Shown here piece after piece: positions 16,824 to 17,698 of a DNA stretch of 17,698 bases. Origin of the DNA: Erythrobacter sp. (lineage in GTDB: Bacteria > Pseudomonadota > Alphaproteobacteria > Sphingomonadales > Sphingomonadaceae); the NCBI GenBank assembly GCA_003483125.1, contig DMWU01000010.1, forward strand, positions 1-17,698, read 5' to 3'. Below the pieces are notes generated by a model. The model had not been told where the DNA came from, did not search any database, and worked only from the letters and a program-made list of their open reading frames with translations. How positions within the stretch are numbered: the stretch's first letter is position 1; the number at the start of each line of letters is the position of its first letter. Made by a program: the position numbers and the translations under genes.

Positions 16824-16842
16824 AAGTTGCGCGGCGCAACTT
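16824..16842. terminator. perfect inverted repeat between fRMsr and parB, possible bidirectional terminator
   Basis: AAGTTGCGC (16824-16832) and GCGCAACTT (16834-16842) are perfect complements around a single G. As RNA this gives a 7-bp stem with loop GCGGC. It lies in the middle of the 54-nt gap between two converging stops. There is no strong U-tract on either strand (TCTCTG on the plus side, TTTCCC on the minus side). Confidence 0.5.
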
Positions 16843-16856
16843 CTCTGCTGTGAGTG

Positions 16857-17698
16857 CTAGATATCTGCGCCTGTCAGCTTCTGGCAGATCAAATCTAGCT
16901 GATCGAGCGTTGTATATCGGATCGTCACGGCACCCGATCGAGGATCCGCATCGGTCTTAATGCGCACGGTCATGCCCAGAAACTCTTCCAGATGCGCCTG
17001 GACCGCTTCAATATCGGCATTCTTGGCCGGATCGCCTCGCTTGGGGCTTTTTCCTTGCGAAGTCTTGGCCTCGCTATCCCCGCGCATCAGTTTCTCGACC
17101 TCACGTACCGACAGGTTCTCTTTCACCGCACGTCTAGCGATCTTTCCAGCGTCTTCGTGGCCGATCAGCGCGCGCGCATGGCCCATTGAAAGGGATGTAT
17201 TTTCAACGAGTTCGAGTACATCTTCGGGCAATTGAAGCAAGCGCTGAAGATTGGCCACGTGACTGCGCGATTTCTCGACCATTTGCGCAATTTCTGCCTG
17301 CGTCATCCCCTCTTCATCCGCCAGGCGATGATAGGCACGCGCTTCCTCTACCGGGTTGAGATCCTCTCGCTGGATATTTTCGATCAATGCCAACGCCATG
17401 ACTTCACGTTCATCGAGGTCACGCACAAGCGCAGGTATCTCGTGTAGTCGAGCCTTCTGCGCAGCGCGCCAGCGTCGTTCACCAGCGACTATCTGATATT
17501 TACCCTCGCCGCTCTTGCGGACAATAATGGGCTGGATCACTCCGCGCGAGGCGATTGACGCAGCCAATTCCTGCAGGGCAGATTCGTCAAAGCGGGTGCG
17601 AGGCTGGCCGGGCAGTGACGATATTGAAGCGATAGGCAGATTTGCGAGCCCTGATCCCGAATAAGTTTCTGTAGTTGCGCTATTTTCTTTGTTTTCGG
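16857..17698 (-). CDS. parB: chromosome-partitioning protein ParB, 5' end outside the window
   Basis: ParB binds parS sites near the origin, spreads as a CTP-dependent clamp and works with ParA in segregation. The visible part has 279 residues. The frame continues past the internal TTG at 17567 through 43 more codons to the window edge, so the start is missing, probably by about 20-30 residues. That extra part contains LPIASISSLPGQPRTRFDE, the family N-terminal motif. Visible next are GERRWRAA (the CTP-binding GERRxRA box), ALIENIQREDLNPVEEA, the helix-turn-helix (MTQAEIAQMVEKSRSHVANL) and SMGHARALIG. The C-terminal dimerisation region ends KLTGAD plus one residue. An upstream parA is expected outside the window. 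parB ends 54 nt from the converging fRMsr gene. Confidence 0.96.
   Translation of the reverse strand, partial: ENKENSATTETYSGSGLANLPIASISSLPGQPRTRFDESALQELAASIASRGVIQPIIVRKSGEGKYQIVAGERRWRAAQKARLHEIPALVRDLDEREVMALALIENIQREDLNPVEEARAYHRLADEEGMTQAEIAQMVEKSRSHVANLQRLLQLPEDVLELVENTSLSMGHARALIGHEDAGKIARRAVKENLSVREVEKLMRGDSEAKTSQGKSPKRGDPAKNADIEAVQAHLEEFLGMTVRIKTDADPRSGAVTIRYTTLDQLDLICQKLTGADI

Overview
The window reads as ordinary core chromosome of an alphaproteobacterium. It is most likely a member of the Sphingomonadales, and the protein set resembles the Erythrobacteraceae. This placement rests on recognised families (a SUV3-type helicase next to an S4 protein, fdxA and carD/cdnL; a Mg-type HemB; a DmdC-like long acyl-CoA dehydrogenase; a DUF815 ATPase), on moderately high GC and on alphaproteobacterial gene order. 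No database was searched. I count sixteen protein genes, packed with short gaps. I see no tRNA, rRNA, insertion sequence, prophage or CRISPR array.

Left part (1-6000): a secreted S9-family peptidase reads rightwards and meets a leftward block. That block, in transcription order, is an inner-membrane M23 metallopeptidase, hemB (5-aminolevulinate dehydratase), a GNAT acetyltransferase and a gamma-class carbonic anhydrase. The last three are joined by 8-nt and 4-nt start/stop overlaps, so they are probably translated in a coupled way.

Centre (6100-11130): after a divergent promoter region come a SUV3-like RNA helicase and a small S4 RNA-binding protein that overlap by one base. The seven-iron ferredoxin fdxA and the RNA polymerase-binding regulator carD follow. 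carD has its own AT-rich promoter candidate, a leader of about 150 nt with a small hairpin, and the only textbook intrinsic terminator of the window. Next is a lipoprotein with a head-GIN (DUF2807) beta-repeat domain.

Right part (11127-17698): a leftward Sua5/TsaC tRNA-modification gene is divergent from an acyl-CoA dehydrogenase plus DUF815 ATPase pair. A membrane-anchored PQQ-type sugar dehydrogenase homologue reads leftwards and is divergent from a free methionine-(R)-sulfoxide reductase. The regulatory region between them carries an 11-bp direct repeat. The window ends inside parB, whose coding frame continues to the right edge and is cut there; parB suggests proximity to the replication origin.

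I did not find a convincing undescribed multi-gene system. The items most worth a second look are the repeat in the divergent promoter at 16211-16257, the carD leader, the CG dinucleotide run inside the helicase gene, hairpins lacking U-tracts at all four convergent junctions, and the odd ribosome-binding-site spacing of the DUF815 gene.
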